From UBA4810 sp002479215 (GTDB lineage: Bacteria > Desulfobacterota > Syntrophia > Syntrophales > Smithellaceae), in assembly GCA_049514435.1 (NCBI GenBank), contig JBEKVB010000015.1, forward strand, positions 3,099 through 67,098: a stretch of DNA of 64,000 nucleotides, read 5' to 3'. Under the pieces are notes generated by a model that was given only the letters and a program-made list of their open reading frames with translations, made no database searches and was not told the DNA's origin. Of the stretch, positions 7,671 to 15,812 are shown piece after piece. Each line of letters begins with the position of its first letter. Positions within the stretch are counted from its first letter, which is position 1. The position numbers and the translations under genes were made by a program.

Positions 7671-9227
7671 ATGGCGCCTTACAGCGAAAGTGACAGGGTA
7701 TCACGTGAAATAAAAGAGCTTTCCCTGCTTTTTGAGATAAGTAAAAAGCTGAGTGAAAGCCTTGACCTCAAGGCAGCCTTGAAGTTTGTCCTTCAGGTAA
7801 TGGCCGAAAATATGGAAATGCCACGCAGCGCCCTAACTATATTGAACCGCAGCAGCGGAGAAGTTGTTATCGAAGAGGCGTACGGACTACTGCCTGATGA
7901 ACAGGCTAAGGGGAAATACCTTATAGGTGAAGGCATTACCGGCAAGGTAATCGATACGGGACAACCCGTCATCGTGCCCCGGATTTCCGATAGCCCTCTT
8001 TTTCTGGACAGAACGGGCTCACGGGAAAAACTGGATAAGCGCGATATCGCCTTTATCTGCATTCCCATTAAAATAGGCAATGAGGTTATCGGAACGCTTT
8101 CCGTGGATCGTCTGTTTCACGAAGACACTGCCTTTGAAGAGGACGTCAGGCTTCTCACCATTATCGCATCGACCATCTCGCAAGCGGTCCGCTTGCGGCA
8201 ACTGGCGCAGGAAGAGCTTGACAAGATCAAGGAAGAAAACCTCCGGCTGCATGATGAACTGAAGATCAGGTATGGCCCCAAAACCATTATCGGCAACGCC
8301 AAAGTCATGCAGAACATCTATGGCCTGATCGAAAAGGTCTGCCGCACAAATGCCACGGTTCTGATCCTGGGCGAAAGCGGCGTTGGTAAGGAACGCGTTG
8401 CCCACGCGATCCATTACAATTCAAGTTACGCCAGCGGTCCTTACATCATCGTCAACTGTGCAGCCCTGCCAGAGTCCCTTATCGAAAGCGAGCTTTTCGG
8501 GCATGAAAAGGGTGCCTTCACCGGAGCCACCATGTTTCGCAAGGGCCGTTTTGAACTCGCCAACAATGGCACCATCTTCCTTGATGAAATCGGCGATCTC
8601 CCGCCAGCCGTTCAGACAAAGCTACTGCGCGTCCTTCAGGAACGGGTTTTTGAGCGTATCGGCGGCAATACAAGCATAAAGGTGAACATTCGGATTATCG
8701 CCGCAACGAACAGGGACTTGGAAGTGTTAATCAAAGAAGGAAAGTTCCGCGAAGACCTTTATTACAGGCTGAGCATCTTCCCGATTGTCGTTCCGCCCCT
8801 CCGGGAGCGAAAGACAGACATCATCCTGCTGGCCAATCATTTCATCGAAAAGTACGCCACTGAATTGGGAAGAAAAATCGTGAGCATCTCTGCGCCGGCA
8901 ACAGATCTGTTGATACACTACCACTGGCCGGGAAACGTCCGCGAACTTGAAAACTGCATCGAACGGGCAATTATCCTCTGCACTGACGGTGTCATCAGGA
9001 CCCACCATTTGCCGCCAAATCTGCAGAAAAGTGATGACTCCCCCATCCAAGAGTCGAAAGGTACCTTGCAGGACATGCTGATCTCCCTGGAAAAGGAGAT
9101 GATCACCGATGCATTGAAATGCTGCCGCGGCAACATGGCCAAGGCCGCACGAATCCTAGGATTGACCGAGAGAATCATGAGCCTCAGGGTGGCAAAATTC
9201 AGGATCGATCCGAGGCAAATGAAATAA
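7671..9227 (+). CDS. NifA-like sigma-54-dependent transcriptional activator
   Basis: A protein of 518 residues from the ATG at 7671, which has a GGAGC ribosome binding site; an in-frame TTG at 7653 is less likely. Domains in order: GAF sensor (about 35-175), AAA+ sigma-54 interaction domain (about 205-435) and Fis-type helix-turn-helix (about 470-515). Visible motifs are Walker A GESGVGKE (234-241), the sigma-54 contact loop GAFTGA (281-286) and Walker B TIFLDEIGD (301-309). It activates sigma-54 promoters from upstream sites. Because P-II and ammonium-transporter genes follow, it probably controls those. No nif genes are in the window, so it need not be true NifA. Confidence 0.85.
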   Translation: MAPYSESDRVSREIKELSLLFEISKKLSESLDLKAALKFVLQVMAENMEMPRSALTILNRSSGEVVIEEAYGLLPDEQAKGKYLIGEGITGKVIDTGQPVIVPRISDSPLFLDRTGSREKLDKRDIAFICIPIKIGNEVIGTLSVDRLFHEDTAFEEDVRLLTIIASTISQAVRLRQLAQEELDKIKEENLRLHDELKIRYGPKTIIGNAKVMQNIYGLIEKVCRTNATVLILGESGVGKERVAHAIHYNSSYASGPYIIVNCAALPESLIESELFGHEKGAFTGATMFRKGRFELANNGTIFLDEIGDLPPAVQTKLLRVLQERVFERIGGNTSIKVNIRIIAATNRDLEVLIKEGKFREDLYYRLSIFPIVVPPLRERKTDIILLANHFIEKYATELGRKIVSISAPATDLLIHYHWPGNVRELENCIERAIILCTDGVIRTHHLPPNLQKSDDSPIQESKGTLQDMLISLEKEMITDALKCCRGNMAKAARILGLTERIMSLRVAKFRIDPRQMK

Positions 9228-9252
9228 TCTTTCCAGATAAATTGTATTCAAA

Positions 9253-9293
9253 CGTATTCCTACAAATCTGAAGGTTAAAGTTCGTATTCCTAC
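9253..9293 (+). promoter_or_regulatory. Pair of CGTATTCCTAC direct repeats, candidate activator site
   Basis: The 11-base word CGTATTCCTAC occurs at 9253-9263 and 9283-9293, exactly 30 bases apart (about three helical turns). A shorter GTATTC lies at 9244. They sit 110-150 bases upstream of a sigma-54-like promoter, where an enhancer-binding protein would bind. They do not match the NifA consensus TGT-N10-ACA, so binding by the neighbouring activator is inference. Confidence 0.4.
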
Positions 9294-9403
9294 CGTTTTG
9301 TCGGTTTTTTCATTCGTCTTTCCGATCGTCTCAAAACTACAAATCGATAATTTTACCTTTCATCGTAGCGACTTATAACTTTTATCGCGCCAAATCTAGG
9401 CAT

Positions 9404-9419
9404 TGGCACGAAGGATGCT
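9404..9419 (+). promoter_or_regulatory. Sigma-54 promoter of the glnK-amt operon
   Basis: TGGCAC, GAAGG, ATGCT matches the -24/-12 consensus with a perfect -24 element and one change at -12. Transcription would start near 9431, about 33 bases before the P-II gene. The arrangement with a NifA-like activator gene just upstream supports the call. Confidence 0.65.
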
Positions 9420-9463
9420 CTTTCTAAAGCCAATGATATTTCAGCTCAAGAGGGAGGTGTGTC

Positions 9464-9802
9464 ATGGTAAAAATTGAGGCAATCATAAAGTGGGAGAAAA
9501 TGGAAGAGGTACAAAAAGCATTGCTGGATATTGGTGTCCAGGGAGTGACAGTTTTGGAGGTAAAGGGGTTTGGACACCAGAAAGGCCACACTGAGTCATA
9601 CAGGGGTACTGAGTTCGAGATTAAGTTCGTGCCCAAGTTGATGCTCACTATCGTGGTCAATGACGAGCAGCTGGACCCTGCGATGAAGGCTATCCAACAG
9701 TCAGCTCGTACAGGGAAAATCGGTGACGGAAAGATCTTCGTTACCAGGGTGGAACAGGTCGTTCGCATACGAACGGGAGAGACCGGTCCGGAAAGCCTCT
9801 AA
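9464..9802 (+). CDS. glnK: P-II nitrogen regulatory protein, Phe at position 51
   Basis: A P-II protein of 112 residues, the usual length, with a strong ribosome binding site (GAGGGAGG). It binds ATP/ADP and 2-oxoglutarate and normally gates the partner ammonium channel through its T-loop. The fold is clear: MVKIEAIIKWEKMEEVQKAL at the start, the T-loop around KGHTESYRGTEF, GKIGDGKIF and RIRTGE. Tyr46 is present, but position 51, the uridylylation site in enterobacterial P-II, is Phe, so control by GlnD-type uridylylation seems excluded. It is first in an operon with amt, hence GlnK-type. Expression is probably driven by the sigma-54 promoter at 9404-9419. Confidence 0.9.
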   Translation: MVKIEAIIKWEKMEEVQKALLDIGVQGVTVLEVKGFGHQKGHTESYRGTEFEIKFVPKLMLTIVVNDEQLDPAMKAIQQSARTGKIGDGKIFVTRVEQVVRIRTGETGPESL

Positions 9803-9901
9803 GGAGATGCGCCGGTTTTGAAGGTTGTCGAAGAATTATCATATCGAGTCAAATACGAAAATGTATCCGGCTTGAGAGACGTTTAATTATAACGAGAGGA
9901 G

Positions 9902-9955
9902 AAACTTAAAATGACTATACGAAAAGAGGAAAAACTTAAAATGACTATACGAAAA
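9902..9955 (+). repeat. 30-bp tandem duplication spanning the amt start
   Basis: The 24 bases ending ATGACTATACGAAAA at 9902-9925 recur exactly at 9932-9955, a period of 30. The duplication gives two ATGs (9911 and 9941) in frame, each preceded by purines (GAGAGGAG and GAGGAAAA). The translated N-terminus therefore repeats MTIRK. Confidence 0.85.
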
Positions 9956-11647
9956 AATGTGCACACAATTGTGATGGCTGCAATAGTCATCGCTTTCATA
10001 CTACTGATCCGTCCGGCTGTTGCACAGGAAAGTCCTTCGCAGGGTGGAGTTCCCCAGGCGATAGCAACCCAAGCTCCGGAGCCTCAGCCCGACCCGGCTG
10101 GAATTGCTACGGGGGGCAAGGCAGATGCGATTGATGCGGCCGGCAATGCCTTCGTTGTTACCGAGCCGACCGACACGAAAGCCCCCGACTATACGGAAAA
10201 GAAAAAGCAGTACCAAGAGTACAAGGAGCAGGCAGCCAAAGAGCCGCTTGCGGTAAAGCTTGCCGACACCGTCGGGCACGTTCGGATTGCGACCAATTTC
10301 AACTGGACTCTCGTTACAGGGTACCTTGTACTCTTCATGCAAGCGGGTTTTGCCCTTCTCACCTGTGGGCTGGTGCGCAAGAAGAACGCCGGCCATCTCA
10401 TGATGCTTAACTTCGCTGCCTATGTCTTCGCCTTCTTGGCTTACTATGCGTGCGGCTACGCCTTCCAGTACGGCGCGGCTGCGCTGAATGCGGCGCCGAC
10501 GAATCTTGGAGGGACTCCAACACTGAACAAGTTCCTGTTCGGAAGCGGCATGTGGGGTTTCTTAGGCGGCAAGGGCTTTTTTCTGAGCGGGCCGGGCTAC
10601 GATTCCGGAAGCCTTTGCCTTACGCTCTTTGAAGTCGTATTCATGGAAACAGCCGGGTATATCATCGTGGGGGCTATCTGTGAGCGGATCACTTTCTGGG
10701 CATTTGTCGTCGCCGAGCTCTTCATGGGCGCCCTCCTGTATCCCATGTCCGGTTGTTGGGTTTGGGGTGGTGGATGGCTCTCTCAGTTGGGCATGAGCAT
10801 GAACCTGGGTCACGGCTACGTGGATTTCGCGGGCTCGACCGTTGTCCATGCCGTGGGCGGCTTCTGCGCCATGGCGCTCGCCGTCATTCTCGGCCCTCGC
10901 CTCGGCAAGTATGGCAAGGACGGCAAGCCGCGGGCCTTTCCAGCACACAACCTCGCCTTTGTGGTAATCGGCACCTTCATTCTCTTGTTCGGCTGGATGG
11001 GGTTTAACCCCGGCTCCACCCTTGGTGCATCGGACCTGCGCATCTCTGTAATTGCCGTGAATACGAATCTCGCTGCTGTTGCCGCATCGGCGACGGCGTT
11101 GATCTTCTGGTACTTAATGTTTGGCAAACCGGACATAACCATGGCCTGCAACGGCATGCTCGCTGGTCTGGTGGCCATCACCGCGCCTTGCGCGTTTGTT
11201 AGCCCAAACTCCGCTGTTATCATCGGCATTCTTGCCGGCATTCTGGTTTGTGTGGGGGTTCTTTTCAACGAGCGGGTACTTAAGGTCGACGACCCCTGTG
11301 GGGCCATCTCCGTGCACGGCTATTGCGGCTGGCTGGGGGCGGTGAGCGTCGGTATCTTTGCCGACGGTACCTATGGTGCAGGTTGGAACGGTGTCGGCGC
11401 AACGACCTACCTCGGCAAGGCCGGTCAGGGCGTGACCGGCCTGCTTCACGGGGACGTAACTCAGTTCTTTACGCAGCTCGGGGGAGCCACGCTCCTGTGT
11501 CTATATGCATTCGCGGCTACCTTCGTGGTCTTCAAAATCGTGAACGCTATCCGTTCGATGCGCGTTTCCGAAGAAGTGGAGCGCGAAGGTCTAGACGTTC
11601 CAGAGTTCGGTCTGCCTGCGTACGCTGATGGCGAATCTGTCCACTAG
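9911..11647 (+). CDS. amt: Ammonium transporter with extended N-terminus
   Basis: A 578-residue Amt/Mep/Rh channel that conducts ammonium across the inner membrane. A signal-like helix at residues 17-38 ends in AVAQ, then comes an unusual Pro/Gln/Ala-rich stretch of about 85 residues before the first channel helix. Family motifs are MQAGFALL (143-150), DFAGSTVVH with the first pore His (313), GWMGFNPGS (361-369) and SVHGYCGW with the second pore His (469). Helix count is compatible with 11. It follows glnK by 108 bases and is followed by a second P-II-like gene after 6 bases. A start at 9941 is equally possible because of the tandem duplication. Confidence 0.9.
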   Translation: MTIRKEEKLKMTIRKNVHTIVMAAIVIAFILLIRPAVAQESPSQGGVPQAIATQAPEPQPDPAGIATGGKADAIDAAGNAFVVTEPTDTKAPDYTEKKKQYQEYKEQAAKEPLAVKLADTVGHVRIATNFNWTLVTGYLVLFMQAGFALLTCGLVRKKNAGHLMMLNFAAYVFAFLAYYACGYAFQYGAAALNAAPTNLGGTPTLNKFLFGSGMWGFLGGKGFFLSGPGYDSGSLCLTLFEVVFMETAGYIIVGAICERITFWAFVVAELFMGALLYPMSGCWVWGGGWLSQLGMSMNLGHGYVDFAGSTVVHAVGGFCAMALAVILGPRLGKYGKDGKPRAFPAHNLAFVVIGTFILLFGWMGFNPGSTLGASDLRISVIAVNTNLAAVAASATALIFWYLMFGKPDITMACNGMLAGLVAITAPCAFVSPNSAVIIGILAGILVCVGVLFNERVLKVDDPCGAISVHGYCGWLGAVSVGIFADGTYGAGWNGVGATTYLGKAGQGVTGLLHGDVTQFFTQLGGATLLCLYAFAATFVVFKIVNAIRSMRVSEEVEREGLDVPEFGLPAYADGESVH

Positions 11648-11653
11648 TAGTAG

Positions 11654-11974
11654 GTGTTATGGAATGGCGCATTCGGGTATCCCTTTGGAAAAACATGTAC
11701 CTCCGTTGATATATTCACAATCACGGAGATCGAGGGACAGGGCAGGCAAAAGGGCCTGGAGCAAAAGGTGCGGAATAAAATGTATAAGGTGGATCTCTTG
11801 ACCAAAGCCAGGGTGGAAGTGATCGTAAAGGATGGTGAATGCGACGGGATCATCAAAGCCATTACCGCCGTCGCTCATACCGGCAAGATCGGAGACGGGA
11901 AAATATTCATCCATCCCGTGGACGATGCTGTGCGGATTCGCACAGCCGAACGAGGCGATGCAGCCATAGGGTGA
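11654..11974 (+). CDS. Divergent P-II-like protein with altered N-terminus
   Basis: A protein of 106 residues from a GTG, 6 bases after amt. From about residue 17 it follows the P-II fold: ITEIEGQGRQKG, then the T-loop region, then TGKIGDGKIF and VRIRTAERG, so nucleotide binding may remain. The first 16 residues do not resemble the usual first strand and helix, and another frame (from 11659) reads a weakly P-II-like start, so the 5' end may have suffered a frameshift or deletion. Aligned without gaps to the first P-II, its T-loop has Tyr at position 51 and Val at 46, the reverse of its paralogue. Function as a modified partner of Amt or the activator is inference. Confidence 0.65.
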   Translation: MLWNGAFGYPFGKTCTSVDIFTITEIEGQGRQKGLEQKVRNKMYKVDLLTKARVEVIVKDGECDGIIKAITAVAHTGKIGDGKIFIHPVDDAVRIRTAERGDAAIG

Positions 11975-11983
11975 GGTTGTTCT

Positions 11984-12181
11984 ATGGACAATGATAAATT
12001 AGAGACCGGAGAAAATGTATTGGAGCGGTGTGTTTTCGACTGTGAAAAAATGATTATCATTCATGCTTTGACAAGAACTAAAGGCAACCAATCAGCCGCT
12101 GCAGAACTTTTAGGAACTACAAACCGCATCCTGAGATATAAGGTGCATAAATACGAGATTGATTGTGAACAATTCAAATGA
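11984..12181 (+). CDS. Stand-alone Fis-type helix-turn-helix protein
   Basis: A 65-residue protein that consists almost wholly of a Fis-type DNA-binding domain: an acidic helix, then MIIIHALTRTKGNQSAAAEL followed by LGTTNRILRYKVHKYEID. It resembles the last 50 residues of the upstream NifA-like activator (GNMAKAARILGLTERIMSLR). It has no AAA+ or sensor domain. It sits between the second P-II gene (9 bases upstream) and the porin-like gene, so it is part of the ammonium operon. It could bind the same enhancer sites as the activator and tune or block it; this is inference. Confidence 0.75.
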   Translation: MDNDKLETGENVLERCVFDCEKMIIIHALTRTKGNQSAAAELLGTTNRILRYKVHKYEIDCEQFK

Positions 12182-12207
12182 TGAAATGTAAAGGAGAATT
12201 AAACACT

Positions 12208-13131
12208 ATGAAAAACCATATGAAGAAAATAAAAATAATTACAGCATTTTTACTTTCGCTGCTTATTGCCGCATTACCGTTAACTAGCCGGGCAGAAGAC
12301 CAGAAGCCGGCCGAGCCTGTAGTGAAACAGTCAGCTCCGGCGAGTGCTCCCGAACCACAAGCCCAGGAGGAAGATAAGGTGACGGGCGAGCTAGATTTAA
12401 GTGTACTGAGTGCCTATATCTGGCGCGGGTATGAGCAGACCCGCAGCAGCGTAGTCGTGCAGCCGTCGGCAACTATCAGCTATAAAGGATTTGCGGTGAA
12501 TGTCTGGGGAAACTTGGATACAAAACCATATTCCGCCACTGATGCCAAGTATGGCGCTAAATACACGGAAACTGACTATACTGCTTCCTACTCTAGAAAG
12601 TTTGGAATTTTGCAGGTGACTCCGGGGTACATCTACTACGCTTTAGGTGCGCCTTATGCCGGAGGAAGTGCTCCGCTTGATGCTCAGGAGCTTTTTCTTA
12701 CCGTTGGTTTAGATACTATTTTATCGCCGACATTGACTGCTTATAAGGAAATTGATCATTACCGTCAGTGGTATTTTTTACTGGGAGTTTCTCACACCAT
12801 CGAATTCAATAAGATCATCAGTTTAAAACTGGCCGCTTCGGCAAGTTACCTGCTGTCCACCGATGAAACCACTTATGCAAAATATGACAGCAATTCATTA
12901 CCCACAACGGATAAGTACAATAATTTCCATGATGGAACTGTTTCCGTCTCCCTGCCCATAACGGTTTATAAGACATTGTCGGTTACGCCGATAGTTTCTT
13001 ATGTTTTTCCTCTGTGCGACGATGCTCGGTATGAAATGAGAGCGCACAGCGTGCCAGAAGGAGTTACCAATCCATCCAATGGAAATAGCACCTATCTTTA
13101 TGGAGGCGTAACTTTAAGTTACACTTTCTAA
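12208..13131 (+). CDS. Outer-membrane beta-barrel protein, TorF/Gcw_chp-like putative porin
   Basis: A protein of 307 residues from the ATG at 12208, chosen because AAGGAG lies 11 bases upstream; an in-frame ATG at 12178 has none. A signal peptide ends at TSRA. After a Pro/Glu/Ala-rich linker the chain has the pattern GELDLSVLSAYIWRGYEQTR, typical of the putative porin family that includes TorF, and alternating beta strands up to a terminal Phe (LYGGVTLSYTF), as in outer-membrane proteins. As last gene of the ammonium operon it may admit a nitrogen compound; the substrate is not visible. Confidence 0.65.
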   Translation: MKNHMKKIKIITAFLLSLLIAALPLTSRAEDQKPAEPVVKQSAPASAPEPQAQEEDKVTGELDLSVLSAYIWRGYEQTRSSVVVQPSATISYKGFAVNVWGNLDTKPYSATDAKYGAKYTETDYTASYSRKFGILQVTPGYIYYALGAPYAGGSAPLDAQELFLTVGLDTILSPTLTAYKEIDHYRQWYFLLGVSHTIEFNKIISLKLAASASYLLSTDETTYAKYDSNSLPTTDKYNNFHDGTVSVSLPITVYKTLSVTPIVSYVFPLCDDARYEMRAHSVPEGVTNPSNGNSTYLYGGVTLSYTF

Positions 13132-13150
13132 GAAAGAATGTTTGTTTTGT

Positions 13151-13193
13151 AAAGCTGCTGCAATTTGTTTGGAATAAATTGTAGCAGCTTTTT
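13151..13193 (+). terminator. Rho-independent terminator of the ammonium operon
   Basis: AAAGCTGCTGCAATTT pairs with AAATTGTAGCAGCTTT across a short loop and is followed by a T run. It begins 20 bases after the porin-like gene's stop. Confidence 0.85.
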
Positions 13194-13542
13194 ATGGTTA
13201 TTACCGGCAAATTGATTTTCCAGCAGGAACATTTTTTCCAGAAACTCCTCCACAACGAAACGGCATATGCCATTTAGCGCAGGCCCCAATGGGATGAAAT
13301 CGAAACGGTCATATTACCGATTCGGGTTTGATTAAATCCATTATACTTACTGAAGCTTTCTAAAAGATGCAATCGTTTTCAGTTTTGCTTGAAGTTCCTT
13401 GCATATAGCTTTGCGTGGGGCCAAATCTTTGCTTGGTTCATTAGTGATGTCGGATACCACAATTCGATCAGTAATCATCAGTTATTATAAATACCCACCA
13501 CTAAACAGTAGTAGGTGAAACAAACAAATATTACTAAATCAG
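13194..13542. other. Intergenic, nothing recognised
   Basis: No supported gene or RNA is seen; the short minus frame here lies over the terminator and has no family features. Confidence 0.5.
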
Positions 13543-13747
13543 TGTCCTGTGATATTTTGTCGCCGATTTCATTGATCTATCCACAGGTTTTTATTTAAAC
13601 GTATTTGGCGACAAAAATTCACAAATGGGGTAAAAAAACACGGTAAATTTTTTCGGCCAATTTTTTTAAACTTCTATTTTGATTCGCTTATTTTAGCTGT
13701 TTCCATCCCGAATTATCTCACTTCGCACGTTTGTAACCGAATACTTT
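13543..13747 (+). repeat. Single unit of the structured intergenic repeat
   Basis: The stretch contains ATTTTGTCGCCGATT, GGGGTAAAAAAACACGG, TTTTTTCGGCCAATTTTTTT, GATTCGCTTATTTTAG and TTTGTAACCGAATAC in the same order as the unit at 58826-59046. The short direct repeats seen in other copies are replaced here by unrelated bases. Confidence 0.65.
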
Positions 13748-13889
13748 TAAATTAACATTCACCATGCACTTCCACTGTCGATCCATATCCTTGAGCGTCA
13801 GGACCGTCCGCTTCACTTCTTCCCAACACATCCGTAGCCGGTATCGGTCGGCACGGCCAATCTGCAAGCATTAGCAGCAGGATTTTTTC

Positions 13890-15467
13890 TCATTTATTTG
13901 ACGATACGCAAACTTCTAATATCCGATCCACGTTGAAGCGGCGCTTTTCCTTACGCGTCAGGCAATAGGCATCCATCCCAACAAAAGGATGACCGTTATA
14001 TTCCATCTCTCCAACAGATAGCGGTCTGATTGTGCGGCGCGATTTTTCGTCCTTTGCTTTTAAATAGAGAATATCTAAATTTTTCTTTTCTTTAATAGCT
14101 GCATTAATGATCTGCAGCTTATCCTCGTGGGAGCATTTTTGTTCTGCTTTATCGTATTGCGTGCGAGTAAGAAATTTTACAATATGCCAATCCATCAAAA
14201 TATGACTTTTCTTCAGCGGCTGCTTCAGAACTATTCCATCTAGCGATGTGCAGCGGGAAAGAGCCACATACATCTGTCCGTGGGCGAACGTTCCGCGTCC
14301 CACATCAATGATAACGTTTTCAAAGGTTTTCCCCTGGCTTTTGTGGATAGTGATGGCAAAAGCCAAACGGACAGGATATTGGGTGAATGACCCGACATCT
14401 TCGGAACGAAGCTCATCATTTTTTAAAAAGAAACGGTAGATTTTCCAGGTATAGGGACTAATTTCCACGGATTCGCCGTTATCCAATTTGGCAGTAATTA
14501 TCTCTTCTCCTTCGTCATCTTTTTTGAATCCCGTTATTTTGCCGATGGTGCCGTTGATCCACCTCCCATAGGTATCATTGTTCAAAAGCATTATTTGGGC
14601 GCTTTTTTTTAGTTTCAATTCTATTGCTGTCGGCAGATATTCCTTACTAAATTCGCCATCAATCATACCTTGCGCTTTCCATATTTTGCCGGGAAGCCTA
14701 GCCAATTGTTCCTCGTTAATGCCATCGGCTAAGTCATTAGTGCTGGTCAAAGATAGATAAAAAGAGCCGGAAGGGGCGGTAAACTGAGAATCATGGCGCT
14801 TATTGAACAGCGCGATATCGTCATCCGTGATGGAGTTATTGCGGATAGCGTTGAGCAGGCGAATAAATTCGTTATCCTTCTGGCGATAAACTTTTTCCAG
14901 CTCGACAAATTCCATATCCAGTTGTTCCAGGATTTTGGCACTGAAAAAATAAGGGCTGCTATAGTACGACTGGAAAATATCTCTTTCCCGGCTGGTAACA
15001 ACAGGCGGCAGTTGATAGAGATCGCCGATCAAGATCATTTGCACGCCGCCGAAAGGACGTTTGGAATTGGGGCCGTTCAGACGCAGAAATTTATCCACAC
15101 AATCCAGCAGATCAGCCCGTACCATGGATACTTCATCAATGACGATGGCCGTCAACTTTTTATAGATAGACGTTTTTTCTTTGGCGGCGCTCTTTTTCTT
15201 CTTGATAGCAGCTAGAGTTACATCCGGCTTGAAATGGAAAAAAGAATGAATTGTCTGTCCGCCGACATTAATGGCGGCAACACCGGTCGGGGCCAGGATT
15301 ACTACTTTCTTTTTTGTCGTATTGCGGAAATAATTTAAGAGAGTTGATTTACCGGTGCCCGCCCGGCCTGTGATGAAGATATTTTTGTCCGTCTCTTCCA
15401 TCAATTCCAGAGCTCGCTTGAACTCGGGATTAAAATCAATCTCCACCGGTTTTGCTGTTTTATTCAT
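13890..15467 (-). CDS. PIF1/RecD-like DNA helicase with C-terminal WYL-like domain
   Basis: A 525-residue superfamily 1B helicase. Motifs in order are Walker A GRAGTGKST (34-42), APTGVAAINVGGQTIHSFF (motif Ia), Walker B VIDEVSMVRADLLD, LIGDLYQLPPV (motif III) and, near the end of the core, AITIHKSQGKTFENVIIDVG and YVALSRCTSLDGI (motifs V and VI). The last 60 residues (IRPLSVGEMEYNGHPFVGMD onward) resemble a WYL domain, a ligand-sensing module usually found in transcription factors and CRISPR regulators. PIF1 helicases act on recombination intermediates and G-quadruplexes. The gene stands alone between repeats. The helicase call is firm, the WYL call moderate. Confidence 0.85.
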   Translation of the reverse strand: MNKTAKPVEIDFNPEFKRALELMEETDKNIFITGRAGTGKSTLLNYFRNTTKKKVVILAPTGVAAINVGGQTIHSFFHFKPDVTLAAIKKKKSAAKEKTSIYKKLTAIVIDEVSMVRADLLDCVDKFLRLNGPNSKRPFGGVQMILIGDLYQLPPVVTSRERDIFQSYYSSPYFFSAKILEQLDMEFVELEKVYRQKDNEFIRLLNAIRNNSITDDDIALFNKRHDSQFTAPSGSFYLSLTSTNDLADGINEEQLARLPGKIWKAQGMIDGEFSKEYLPTAIELKLKKSAQIMLLNNDTYGRWINGTIGKITGFKKDDEGEEIITAKLDNGESVEISPYTWKIYRFFLKNDELRSEDVGSFTQYPVRLAFAITIHKSQGKTFENVIIDVGRGTFAHGQMYVALSRCTSLDGIVLKQPLKKSHILMDWHIVKFLTRTQYDKAEQKCSHEDKLQIINAAIKEKKNLDILYLKAKDEKSRRTIRPLSVGEMEYNGHPFVGMDAYCLTRKEKRRFNVDRILEVCVSSNK

Positions 15468-15623
15468 TTTAACCAGCCTTTTCTGGTGTTACCGCAGGCT
15501 TTCTTCCAGGGCGAAAAAATGAATCCAACGGACTTTTGGGTGCTTCGGTCATATCTTTGCCGGCACCAGTTTCTTGTCTAAAAGAAACTTTTGAAACGCT
15601 AGAAGAATCTCATTGGCTTTAGT

Positions 15624-15801
15624 ATTGCACAAAATTTCTATGCTTTACGAAGTTCGTTTTTAATTCTTATTACCATAATATCCGAAATGATGTAAATAGG
15701 TATTCAATTGAGTTTATATAATATTTACCTTTTGAAAGAAAATTACCCATGTTAATATGATATCCAAATTATCGGTAAAAGCGAAGTTCATATATTAATT
15801 G
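15624..15801 (+). repeat. 178-bp repeat upstream of a cassette-like gene (copy of 5683-5860)
   Basis: Second copy of the repeat described at 5683-5860, ending 12 bases before the next start. It shares ACGAAGTTCGTTTTTAAT, GTAAATAGGTATT, CCAAATTATCGG and GCGAAGTTCATATATTAATT with the first copy at matching spacing. Confidence 0.75.
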
Positions 15802-15812
15802 GCGGCTGAGGA

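Noticed and set aside
10001..11449. Several long minus-strand frames opposite the amt gene
   Set aside because: They are shadows of a GC-rich coding region; the ammonium transporter on the plus strand explains the sequence.
13748..13889. Possible coding remnant on the minus strand (frame with EEVKRTVLTLKDMDRQWKC)
   Set aside because: It looks protein-like but is short, has no start signal and matches no family known to me.
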